A stretch of 64,000 bases of DNA, taken from contig JARWKL010000010.1 of the NCBI GenBank assembly GCA_029961685.1, positions 28,370,067 through 28,434,066 of the forward strand, read 5' to 3'. Shown piece after piece: positions 45,459-56,152 of this stretch. The position numbers and the translations under genes were made by a program. The DNA is from Aristolochia californica (Eukaryota > Streptophyta > Magnoliopsida > Piperales > Aristolochiaceae). The notes under the pieces were generated by a model that did no database searches, was not told the DNA's origin, and worked only from the letters and a program-made list of their open reading frames with translations. Numbering within the stretch: the first letter of the stretch is position 1; each line of letters opens with the position of its first letter.

Positions 45459-45825
45459 CTTTTTTTGTAGAACTTTAGAATAGCTGAATAAACCCCTAAA
45501 ATCTTTGCTTTGGTACCATGTTAGATTATAAGATTTCATACATGAAAGAGCTTGAGTTGAGGTGAAGAAGAGGGAGGAAAGAGAAGGAAAAAATAGAGGA
45601 ACTAAGAAGGAAAGCAAGTAAAAGAGCACAAGCAAAGTGGATTCAAGCCTCACAAGGAGAGCTCTAGTATGAGTCTCCTTTTTTCATGATGTCTTATTTA
45701 TAATCAAAGGTAGAAATCCTAATACACGATAAAGATAAAAAAAATAACTTAAAACACTTAGTAATTATAAGGTATGCCACTTAATCTCTTAGTTACAAGA
45801 TATGTCATTAGTGCTTACTTCTACA
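45459..45825 (-). repeat. Second tandem LTR with primer-binding site
   Basis: A short internal stub (45459-45518) ends in TTTGGTACCA, a primer-binding site complement. A related LTR (about 45519-45825, TGTTAGATTATAAG to TTCTACA) follows. With 41653 and 45186 it makes three LTRs of one family in a row, all in the same orientation. Confidence 0.65.
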
Positions 45826-46507
45826 CAATTATTGCATAACTCATCAGTAGCTACATTAGAGAATCATAAAATGAGTGAAATTAAAAATAAGACATTAGAA
45901 CTTGTAAACCTATTCACCCCTTGAAGGTTTACATTTGCGAGATCTAACAAGGTTTAAGAAATGGACCATTTATCCTCTTACAAAATCTACCAAAACCTTG
46001 ATGGATGAATAATCATAAGAAAATACTTATTGAAGCCCAAAAGTTTGCATGTAAAATACATTTCATGACACCATTCAAACTATCCTACTTATGACAACTA
46101 GATGTTCAAAAGCTAACAACTTATGTTCAAAAATTATTCATTTTTTAAAGCTTCGAGTTGGTTTCTTGGGTATTCGAATGTTGATTGGCGTTCGAATGCT
46201 GATGAGCATTCAAGTGATCTGGGCTTCCTAGGTCTTTCATTTTTTGTCAACATTTGAATGGTTTGGGCAGCTTCCTAGCCCTTTCATTTTTGTATCTTTC
46301 TTGAATGGTCTTCAACTACTATTTGAACAATAGTCTTCTATTGATGTAATTGTTCAAATGCATATTCAAATAGTTTGAGTTGTTGAAGCTTGTAATAGAT
46401 TGAAATACTTGTACAACTTCACTCAAAATACATAATTGGTTTTCAAATATTTTTTATCATCAAAACTTGACAGAATGTGATCTTGAGACCAATATTTTCA
46501 TAACATA
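45826..46507 (-). repeat. Unassigned stretch ending in a long-LTR edge
   Basis: The right end reads, on the minus strand, TGTTATGAAAATATTGGTC and then TTTTGATGATAAAAA, like the start of the LTR at 37655. Palindromic ATTCGAATG words occur near 46175-46200. The left limit is not clear. No gene. Confidence 0.4.
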
Positions 46508-47947
46508 TTATTTATCTTTTTACATGCTAAAGTTTTTAAGTTGTTCGTATTTGTTGGTAGAAGTTTGAGCATAATTTTGGTGATATCTGTTGGAAGATAA
46601 GCTCAAGCACACACGACCAAGGAAGACCCACATATCTAAGATTATTATAAGATGGGCCACACGACCAAGGAAGGCCCACAAGATTAGTCTAAGCCCATAA
46701 GTAGGACCCATGATGATTACCATGAGCTGGCATCCTTATCTCATCAGTTGGAAGATCAAGAAGGACTCACAAAATTATCTTATCTTATGGCCACGTCAAA
46801 TAAGAGTTTTAGTTTTAGTTATGTTTGTCTTTTATCTATATTGAGTTATTTAATTATGTTAGGACTTATCTTTAAGTGTTAGAGTTTGGGTGTAATTGGG
46901 ACAAGGGTAGTTTTATTGTAATTGGACTCTACTACCTTCCCCTATTATAAATAGAGGTTCATATACTTTGATTACAATAAGTTATTGATTTCAATAAAGT
47001 ATTTCACTTTTCCATAAATTCAACAATATCATAGAGGTACATAAACATTAATTTCAAATCCAATGCCATATACATAATTATTCCCTATTTTAGAGAAATT
47101 TATGTAATTAATCGAGACCATATTTGTTGAAATAAAAAGTGATAGTCTATGAAATAGTGGACTTTCATTGGTCCATTTATATGGGGTGGTTGGGTTTCAT
47201 TCATTAGTCCAATGAGAGCTTTCCATATTAGAAGCTCCTCATTTCTTTTGTTGTAGCAAATCTTAAGCCAAATTAACTTATATTAATTTTGCATTTTAGA
47301 TGTCAACTCGTGTAAGAAGTTTCTACTTCTGTATATGAGGTGACTGTGCTTTTAAAACTATATCTCTAGAGTATATCTAGGACAAAGGAGTATTTTAAAT
47401 ACGTGGCCGAGAAATTCCTACATAACTCATTGGATGTTCTGTATTTATGATAACATCTTGGAATAGTCTTACTCTCTTGGCACTTTAACCTCTAGCTAGT
47501 TTAGGCAATTGATTGTTCACCAAACTAAACTTGTTAGAGAGCACTCAAGATGGCATCCAAACAAGTGCAATAGAATCCTCCTCTTACCACGATTTCCATC
47601 ATGGTGGAAGTTACTCGTCATCCTTGTTTTTGCTTGAAAGAGCTAGTCATTAAAGAATGAACCCTAAAAGAAGCAATTGTAGTGTTCCACTAAATAAAAG
47701 TTTAAAAAACACCTATAGCTTCCCTTGCCCCTTGGCCATATGCTCGTTCCAAATACTTTCATTTCTATTTTAGGTATATGTATACATACACCCTCGCTCC
47801 CTTGCTCACTCCGTCCATCCCTCTTGAGTACTACTTTCTACCAATAAGATCTACTTATAGGCTCACTTTTATGTCTCGTATTATTTTTACAAGGAACATG
47901 AATTACTCATGCGCATATATAAGAAGGAGAATTTTTTTTATGATAAT
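46508..47947 (+). promoter_or_regulatory. Distal copy of the MED13 upstream region (tandem duplicate)
   Basis: A diverged copy of the MED13 upstream region. Its left part matches 47948-48200 (TTTATTTATC, CATAATTTTGG, ACATTAATTTCAAATC, AATTAATCGAGACCATATTT, GAAATAGTGGACTTT). Its right part (47255-47772) matches 53586-54060 (TCAACTCGTG, TTTTAAAACTATA, GAGAAATTCC, TTAGAGAGCAC, AAGAATGAACC, CACTAAATAAAAG), including TTTTAG/GTATATG at the position of the gene's leader splice donor. It is interrupted by a solo LTR at 46588-47025. Whether it can still initiate transcription is unknown. Confidence 0.7.
46588..47025 (+). repeat. Solo LTR in the distal promoter copy
   Basis: 438 bp, TGTTGGAAGATAAGC to AAATTCAACA, with perfect 5-bp target duplication ATATC at 46583-46587 and 47026-47030. 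It is the same family as 28286-28690 and 30482-30875. It carries its own TATA segment (ATTATAAATAGAGG) pointing toward MED13. Confidence 0.9.
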
Positions 47948-48692
47948 TTTATTTATCCTTTTAGTAAAAGAGGTTTGTACATAATTTTGGAAATATTATA
48001 AAGGTAAAAAATATTAATTTAAAATCTAAAGGGCATGTAAACAATTATTCCATACTTTGGAGGAATATATATAATTAATAGAGACCATATTTTTTGAAAC
48101 AAAAAAAAATGATACTATGTAAAATAGTGGACTTTATATTGGGTGGATGACTTTCTAAACTAAAAAATTTCAGTTTTTGGTATTTTAGCAAATTTAAGGC
48201 TAGGAGTGGCTTCGAACCGAGCCGGCTCACGAGCGGCTCGAGTTCGGCTTGGTGCTGGCTTGGTTCGATTCATTATATCTCGAGCTCAAGCCGAGCTCAA
48301 GATCAGAAATTGGCTCGTTTAGATTAACGAGCCGAGCTCGAGCAAAGTCAGGTTCGGCTTGCCGACTCGTGAGCTGACTCGTTAATTTAATGAGCAGTGA
48401 ATCGGGAATTGGGGAGATTTGGAAAATTTTCAGGAAAGAGAGTCCCATCTCTTCCATTCCATCTTGCCGCCTGCGAAACCCATACTTCTCTGCCATTTCC
48501 ATGCTGTTTCAGCATGATTTTCTTGTGGAAATCGTTGTCCATCAGCTGGTATTCATGGGAAATGGGGGATTTTGGTCTTCAAATCCCTCATTCTCCCTCT
48601 CCCTCTTCGATTCCTCAATCTTTGTCAAAGACTTCAATTTTTTTGTCTACAATTTCTTCCTCTGCGATTTCTTCCTCTTCTATCTTCTTCCA

Positions 48693-49930
48693 CTTCGATT
48701 TCTTCATCCGAAGTTCTTCCTCACCGACGAACGAAAGTGATGGTCCGACGGGAGGTAAGAATTTTATTTAATGTTTTGTTTTTTTTTTGCGTCGCCGACC
48801 TAACCCTACAAAATCTCTAACTCTAGCTTCGTTTCAGCAGTGCTCCTTCATTCATGGAAAGGTTTTGGAGATATCCCCGAACGGCGAACACTCTCTGTTT
48901 CTGTAAGTGCTGATTTTTTTTTTCATTTTTATCTTTTGTATGTTTTCTTCCTCTGCGATTTCGTTGTTGATTTTTTTTCATTTTTATCTTCTGTACGTTT
49001 TCTTCCTCTGCGATTTCGGTGTTGATGTTTTTTTTTCATTTTTTTTCTGTACGTTTTCTTCCTCTGCAATTTCGGTGTTGATTTTTTTTTTTCATTTTTA
49101 TCTTCTGTACATTTTCCTCCTCTGCAATTTTGGTGTTGATTCGAGCAAAACACAACAATGATCTTTCGATCAATATTTGAATGATTTGATTCTGATGTTG
49201 TTCGTATTTTAAGATTCAAAAGGAATACGCATGATAGGAAATTTTTCCAACCGAACTCTTCCTATTCCTAAATATAATATTCAATTTCGATGAACCCACT
49301 CTTACCATAATTATGGATATTACAATGAGGAGCAACAAACCCCTATTTTTTTATTTTTTTCCCTCTTGACTGTTCAAAGAGGAAGTATTGCTATTTCCCC
49401 ATTATATTGTGGTCTAATACCACTGTCACTGTAGCCCATAGAACAACCATAATAATTAATATGTTCTTCACCAAAACAAAACTCTTGTTATGCATATGAA
49501 ACTCAACCCAATTCTGTTATGTTAGACTAGTAACAAGTCTAGTAAGCATGTATTCATCATACATATTAGAACATAACATTTCAGAATACAGTACAAAGTT
49601 TTTATGTTTAGACCCAATATTTCGTTGAATTGATACGTTAGATGCAGATGGAAGCAAATTATCTTTCTTTTTGCCAATCGATTTTTATCCTTCCTCTTCG
49701 ATTTCTTCATCCGAAGTTCTTCCTCGCTGACGAGACGAAAACGAGGGTCCGACGGGAGGTAAGATTTTTATTTAATGTTCTTTTTTTCTTTCGTCACTGA
49801 CCTAACCCTACAAAATCTCTAACTCTCGCTTCGTTTTAGCAGTGCTCCTTCATTCTTGGAAATGCTTTTGGAGATATTCCTGAACGGCGAACACTCGTTC
49901 TGTTTCTATAAGTGTTGACTTTTTTTTTCA
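48693..49930 (+). repeat. Duplicated leader module inside the hAT element, with a minisatellite
   Basis: 48693-48927 and 49696-49930 are direct copies (CTTCGATTTCTTCATCCGAA, GGTCCGACGGGAGGTAAGA, CTAACCCTACAAAATCTC, CAGTGCTCCTTCATTC, GGCGAACACTC). Each contains a plausible exon end (GACGGGAG/GTAAGA) and a plausible acceptor (TTTTAG or TTTCAG before CAGTGCTCC), so they look like a duplicated untranslated leader of the transposase gene. Between them, 48907-49138 holds four units of about 57 bp (TTCATTTTTATCTTCTGTAC plus TTTTCTTCCTCTGC). Confidence 0.75.
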
Positions 49931-50658
49931 ATTTTATCATTAATTTCTTGGTATCGAGGTTGAATTTTATTAGAATATTAGAAGAGAATGTTGGTGTGCT
50001 TATTTCCTTCTCTTATAAGTTTTTAAAGTTATATATAAAAAAAGGATCGGTATATTGGACTAGAAACTATTGGGTGCAAGGCTATAGGCTTGAAGAGACC
50101 CCGCTGCATTGAAAGACAATGGTCGTTCCTGATTGTCACAACGTCACGTACCTTCCTCTAAGAATAGACAAGTTTGATAAATTAAGATTAGGCCTAATAA
50201 TAGACTCCTTAAAAATAGGGAGAGAGAGAGAGAGAGTCATTGAAAAATAAATCATCCAAATATAACAAAATAATGACTACCTCATATTTTTTTTAGAGAT
50301 ATAAGAAACTTAAAGGTTAGGGGTATTTGGGTAATTTTATAAGAATGTTAAAGTCATGGGTATTTGGGTAATTTTATTTTAGGATATTTGTATTCTGAAG
50401 TTGTATTTAAAGTAGAAACCTCCCTAAGGAGGTACATACAAGTTCCTACTTCAACACTTTTGAAACTTTTGATAATCTTGCTTTGTCTTTTCCTATCAAT
50501 GTCATTAAAGTGTTCCCCCTAGAATTGTTAATCTTCGTAGGCATTGTTCTCCTTATTACTGATAAGTATCTTAAATTATGTATAGGATCTTTGTTGTTTG
50601 GATTGTTTTCTTTTCTTTATATTTTTAATTTGTAATTTTGTTTTTTTTAGAAGTAAGA

Positions 50659-52705
50659 ATGTCAACACCTCCTCAATTGACATCAATAATTAATACTAGT
50701 TCTAGTGTGGCCATAAATAGTGACTCAACTCCACCAAAGTCACTACCCTCTGTCATAGAAGTGGGCCCAAATAAAATTACCATAAATGAGGATGAAGGTG
50801 ACTCTACCCATACTTCAAAAAGACAAAAAAAAGTCTCATGTGTGGTTGGAATTCAAAGAAGTATCATTTAATGGTACAAAAAAGGCTTAGTGTGTTAATT
50901 GTAAAATCAATTTGAGTGTTATTAGTAGTGGAGTGACCACACATATGAGTCGACATTTGAAACATTGCCCTGGTAGAAAAGTGGCAATGAGAAAACATAT
51001 AACCTTAAACTTTCAACCAGTGGGAGCGGGGTCTAATGTTGATCAGGGTCCATTTGGACTTCCTTTTATGGATTTTGGAGGAAAATATGATCAAGCTAAA
51101 ATGAGAGTACTCATTGTTCATTGGATTCTTATGCATGAGCATCCATTCATGATAGTAGAATAGGAGGGATTTAATTTTTTAATGAAGTTGGCAAATATGA
51201 ATTATGAGAAAATATCCCGTAATACCGTTAAGAAGGAGTGTATGGAGGTGTATGAGGCAGAGAAAAATAAATTGAAAATCTTGTTAATCGTCTTACCATG
51301 GATCTTTGGAAGTCCCAAAATCAAAAGATTGAATACATGGTTATTACTGGGCATTTTATTGACAGTAATTGGAAGCTACAAAAACGAGTCTTGAGTTTTG
51401 TGCATGTTCCTCCTCCTCCTCGTGGCGTTGATATAGCAGATGCTATTTACAAGTGTTTGAAAGAGTGGGAAATAGAAAATAAAGTTTTTAGTATTTCAGT
51501 TGATAATGCTGCATATATTGATGTTTCTACGAGAGTTTTGAAAGAAGATTTTTCAAGGAAAAATAATTGGTTTGTGGTGGAAAGTTGTTTCATGTGCGTT
51601 GTTGTGCTCATATTTTGAACTTATTAGTCCAAGATGCTCTTGTTTAGATTATGGATATCATTGATAATGTGTGTGAGAGTGTCAAATTCATAAATCTGTC
51701 TGAGGCTAGACTTCGTACTTTTTCTGAAATTGTACAACTAGAACTTGGTGAAAAAAGGTTGGTTATTGATTGTCCAACTCGTTGGAACTCCACTTATGAC
51801 ATGTTGTCTTCTGCATTAAAATTCAAAGATGCATTCTTTAGATTTAAAGTTAGAGAACCAACTATGATTGTTTGCCAAGTCTTGATGAATGGGAAAAGGT
51901 TGACATGCTGTGTGAGATTATAAGTTTTTAATGCAATTACTAATATAAGTTTTGGGAGTGACTACCCTACTTCTAATCTGTACCTTAGTGGAGTATATAG
52001 GGTAAAAGAAGTTTTGAATTTTCATTCTACAAATGAAAATATTTTCATTAGGACAATGGTTAGTAGAATGAAAGAGAAATTTGAGAAGTACTGGGGTGAA
52101 TGCAATTTATTGATGGTTATTGCTTTAGTTTTGGATCCAAGGGTCAAATTAAGATTGATCGAAATGCGTTTCCAAAGATATATTCTAAGGAGGAAGCTAC
52201 AATGAATATAAATTTAGTTCGACGCACCTTATATGAGATCTACGATGAATTTGTATCCTTATATAATGTGGATATTAGAAATGAAGAGATTGCTTCAAGT
52301 ACTAGCTCTATGAGTGTTTCCACAAGTCATAGGCCTTCATCAAGTTCAGGTTGGTCAAAGTTAATGAATTATGTGAAACAAGTGGATGTAATTAATTCAC
52401 CAATGATAGAATTGGAAATTTATCTTGAAGAAGGTGTATATTGTTGTGAGGGAACTTCACAATATGATTTTGATGTTTTAGAATGGTGGAAAGTGAATCA
52501 TATGAAATTTTGGGTATTATCTAAGATGGTAGCAAACATCCTTGTAATTCCCATATCCACAATAGCTTTAGAGTCTACATTTAGTGCTGGTGGTAGAGTA
52601 ATAGACTCATATCGTTCTTCCTTGGCATCAAATACAGTTCAAGCTTTGATTTGTCGTAGTGATTGGGTTCGGGCACTTCACGGTGTAAAGAAAAATCAAA
52701 AGTGA
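50659..52705 (+). pseudogene. hAT transposase, broken (BED finger, RNase H fold, dimerisation domain)
   Basis: An acceptor-like TTTTTTTAG precedes ATG 50659 (MSTPPQLTS). A nuclear-localisation-like SKRQKK is followed by a BED zinc finger split by a frameshift near 50840 and a stop (KA-stop-CVNCKINL, then SSGVTTHMSRHLKHC). The catalytic RNase H-fold region follows in several frames: 51182-51394, 51298-51618 (ITGHFIDSNWKLQKRVLSFVHV, SISVDNAAY) and 51651-51923 (IDCPTRWNSTYDML). The C-terminal hAT dimerisation domain is at 52330-52705, nearly intact (SPMIELEIYLEE, DFDVLEWWKVN, IPISTIALESTFSAGGRVID, QALICRSDWVR). It has at least five breaks, so no active enzyme. Active hAT transposases cut and move the element. 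Confidence 0.92.
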
Positions 52706-53585
52706 ATTTCTTTGATTAATTATTTATTATGATATTTTTTATTATATTTTTTAGTTTTATTTATTAAAATTTTATTTTATGATTATAGCCTGAGAAGAAG
52801 AGTGTAGTGATAATGCTACCAGCTACATGATTTTTCATGTTTTTCTCATCATGGTAATTTTAATATTTTTAACGACATTAAGTAACTAATAGTGGAAGAG
52901 TATTTTTTTATCTGACAATAACTAATTTTTTTTTTTTTGTCATAGGTGGAGATTTTGCTCATACAAGGACGTATATTATTTTCTAGCACGAAGAGAAACA
53001 ATTATAGTTTGTAAATTTATAATGGATTTATAGTTTTTATTTGGGTAATTGTAAATTGATAGTGATATTTTATTTAATTTTGTTATGTTTGATTATTGTA
53101 TGGAGTTTATTCATAATGTTATGCAGTGTATGAAGTGTTTAGACTATTTTATGGAGTGTATGGAGTGTATAAACAATTTCATAGAGTATTTATGAAATAT
53201 ATAGACAATTTTATAGAGTGTTTATACAGGTATTATGTATATAGATTATGCCCAATTTTAAGTAGAAGTCATGCCAAATTTTATGCAGGTATTATATACA
53301 TAGATTATGCTTAATTTTAAGTAGAGGTCATGCCCAATCTTATACATGTATTATATATATAGAGGTTATGCCCAATTTTTTGTAACAATTTATTTGATAT
53401 ATATTTTTTGAAAAATTTTAAATATATGTTGATGGTCGAGCTCGGCTCACACGCGTTTAAAATTTTTGGGCTCGAACTCAATAACAATTTTAGGCTCGAG
53501 ACGAGGCTCGGCTCGAAGCTTGGCTCGAACATAGGTAGATTCGGGTTCGGGCTCGGCTCGACTAGATGCCACCCCTATCTAAGGC

Positions 53586-53940
53586 CTAATTAAGTTGGAC
53601 TGATTTTCTTTTATGTTAACTCGTGAGGTTAGTGTGTTTTAAAACTATACCACTAGAATATACCTCAAAATATATAGCTGAGAAATTCCCTCATATCTCA
53701 TTACATCTTTCTTATTTATGACGGCTAATTGGAATAGTCTTACACAGTAAACTTTTATAACCTCTTCCTCGTTCGTGCTGGTTGACTGCTCACGAGACAA
53801 AAAATTGTTAGGGAGCACACGAGGCGGCACCCAAGCAGGGGCAACTGAATCCTCTCACCACGATTCTCGTTTCTCACATCACAGCGGTAGTCACTGCTCG
53901 TCGCTCTTTTGAGTCATCAAAGAGTGAACCCCTAAAAGGA
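53586..53940 (+). promoter_or_regulatory. Proximal MED13 upstream/promoter region
   Basis: Unique-looking sequence between the hAT element and the inferred leader exon. It is the better-placed of the two tandem copies (compare 47290-47690). GCACTAAATAAAAG at about 53955 and AAAGTAAAAGG are the nearest A+T boxes, but no classical TATA is evident. The hAT insertion displaced whatever lay further upstream to beyond 48200. Confidence 0.5.
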
Positions 53941-54058
53941 AGATCGCTGCGTTGCACTAAATAAAAGTAAAAGGTCAAAAAACCCCCCTCGCCCTCCTCG
54001 CCCCCCTCGCCCCCCTCGCCCGTGTGCTTACTCCCGATGCTCTGATTACTATTTTCAG
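53941..54058 (+). other. Inferred 5' untranslated exon of MED13
   Basis: A pyrimidine-rich leader with four CCTCGCCC-type units (53985-54022) ends ACTATTTTCAG at 54058, followed by GTATCTTCTC, a good donor. CT-rich Y patches are common around plant transcription starts. The duplicate upstream copy has the same donor position. The first base of the exon is not determined. The link to the coding exons is inferred from position and from the acceptor at 59628. Confidence 0.45.
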
Positions 54059-56152
54059 GTATCTTCTCCTTCTCTTTATATCTTTTCCTTCTCTTTATAT
54101 GATACTTCTGCCGTTTTTTTTTTTTGTGTGATCTTCCTCTGGGTCTTATTGCTTGAGACTCGAATTGTATGATATTGTTATCGTGAATATCGAGGACTGC
54201 ATATAGTTCTCTCTTATTGGGAGCTGAGGTTTTCTCGGGCTTTATCTTCTGTGCTCTTTGTGAAATTGTGAATTGACTGCGTATTTGAGTTTGAACTCTT
54301 GAGACTAACAACAATCTCCTTTTTTCATGATTCTTTTTTTTCATGGGTTCTTGAATTGTTGTTTGGCAGCGCAACCATGTAAGAACCATTAAATATGTAA
54401 GAAAAAGAATAAACCTGGCTCTGGGACTTTGAAGCTTTAATATACGTTATGTGACTCCTCATTGTAGTCCTTTCGGAAATTTAAAAAGACTTCTATTGCT
54501 GCGTTTGTCAAATGACTTTCATGAATATTTGAAACTGGTCTTGATGGTTTTCACATTTTCCCGTAAGAAATGGTTTGTCTGGTATTTTTACAATGTACAC
54601 AATTTAAGAATTTGCAGAAGATTTTTTTTCATTTTGGTAAAGTATATGTCATCAACTTGGAAACTCTCAATTTACAAACTCATGAACTCATGTATAGTGG
54701 GTTAGTTAGCTTCAATTTGAGGTGAATGGAAGGTCCAGACTTTACACTGTTTTTTAGGCTTCATGGAACTGTATAAGTCAGCCACTTATAGGCAGTATGT
54801 TGTTCTCCATAAAAGTTAAGTAAAAAATATTTAAATTTTTTTTGGAACCTGTAGAGAGATACTTGTGGAATGCAGAATTGATTTTCTAGTGATTATCGTT
54901 TTTCTGCATTTCCAATTTCTGAGAAATTCTTTTTCCTTGAAATTAGTGAGGATTGCATTAAAAGAACAAAGGTATATATGAATCCATGGTCAGAAATTAG
55001 CTGGCAAAAAATTAAAAAATAAATATATCCAGAAGAAACATCTAGCTGAAAACTATCTCCCACGACCAAATTTTGCAAAGAAACTCCAAACAGAGCTAAT
55101 TGATCTGCCATGGAATTTGTGTATGAATTGTATTGTTAATGGGTGAATTGATTCAAGTGAGAGACTTCTCAGTCAAGGTTGATGATAAAACACTTTCTGG
55201 TAGCTAGCGACCCAGTGTGTTGGATGTTATCTGAGTTTCCCATTGGAAGATCAAAGATAATGGTGCAAAGTTCATTCGATAATAGCAGCAAAATAGGTTG
55301 TATTGAAGGTCAGTCAGAGTCCTGAGATGGCTTGTTATTTTTGCAGAAATTTATTTTACGTGCCAATGTAGGTAAAGTTGGAGATGAGTGTTCCATAAAA
55401 ATTTCTTTTTATGGAACACAAGGGAATGAAAGAAGATTTGTAAAATAAGAGGTAAACAAGTCAAATTTAAATTGACTGTACTCTGTGTTGAAAATTAAAC
55501 GCGAGGAGACTCTAGATGAAAAGAGATTAAGTTTGTTTGTTACATCGGAGCTTCATCCTTTGTTGGGTGGAATGAGGGCGCAAATTGATTTCCCCAGCAT
55601 GCAAAACATAAGCTTATGGTTGTTAATTTGAGATGCTTGGTTTTCTCATGGTTGGGAAACTCAAACCAACATGAAATTGAGTTGTGTTTTGGGTTGAGGC
55701 TGTAGACAATTCTATTGAACCTAACATGAAGCCACTGTTGTTGAAAATTTCTTTTTGAGCTATTGTTAGGTATAGGTTTTATGTCAGTGCTTTATCATGA
55801 GGATTATCTAATATGGTGTAGTCTGGGCAAGAGGCACATCTTTACTGGTTGAAATTGCTTACTAAGATATTCTCAGTGTTCTACTTTGGTGTGATTTACC
55901 ATGCAATTGTGCAAGGAAATAAGATCAGAAGATGGAGAGGAAGAATGCGAGTGACTGTTTTACCTTGTATATAGTGTTGAAGGGTTATTAACCCTATTAA
56001 GGCAAAAACTAGAAAGGGAATGCGTTTCTTTTAGCTTGATTGGTAAGGAATGCTCTTGAAGAGAAGGTTGGATCCCTACTTTTGCTCACTTAAAAGGAAA
56101 TATTGTCCTTGTGAGGACTAGCATATTTTTCATCATATGCACCAGACGCTTT

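Larger units (their letters stand above)
48201..53577 (+). mobile_element. hAT transposon, 5377 bp, with inverted ends and 8-bp target duplication
   Basis: The left end TAGGAGTGGCTTC and the right end, read on the minus strand, TAGGGGTGGCATC are imperfect terminal inverted repeats of the plant hAT type; similarity continues to CGAGCCG. The flanks are TTTAAGGC (48193-48200) and TCTAAGGC (53578-53585): an 8-bp duplication with one difference, the length hAT elements make. Subterminal regions (48201-48390, 53435-53577) are packed with GAGCTCG/GGCTCG words, likely transposase binding sites. Inside is a broken hAT transposase gene. The element sits in the proximal copy of the MED13 upstream region. 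Confidence 0.93.

Noticed and set aside
48390..49161. Several overlapping frames rich in Ser, Phe and Leu
   Set aside because: They are translations of the T-rich minisatellite and duplicated leader module of the hAT element in all frames.
53874..54389. 171-codon minus-strand open frame
   Set aside because: Low-complexity and lysine/glycine-rich, running antisense across the inferred MED13 leader exon and splice donor; better explained by the C-rich micro-repeats and T-rich intron.
54893..55111. 72-codon minus-strand frame in the MED13 leader intron
   Set aside because: Not recognised as any family, no splice or start support; may be an old transposon scrap but this cannot be shown.
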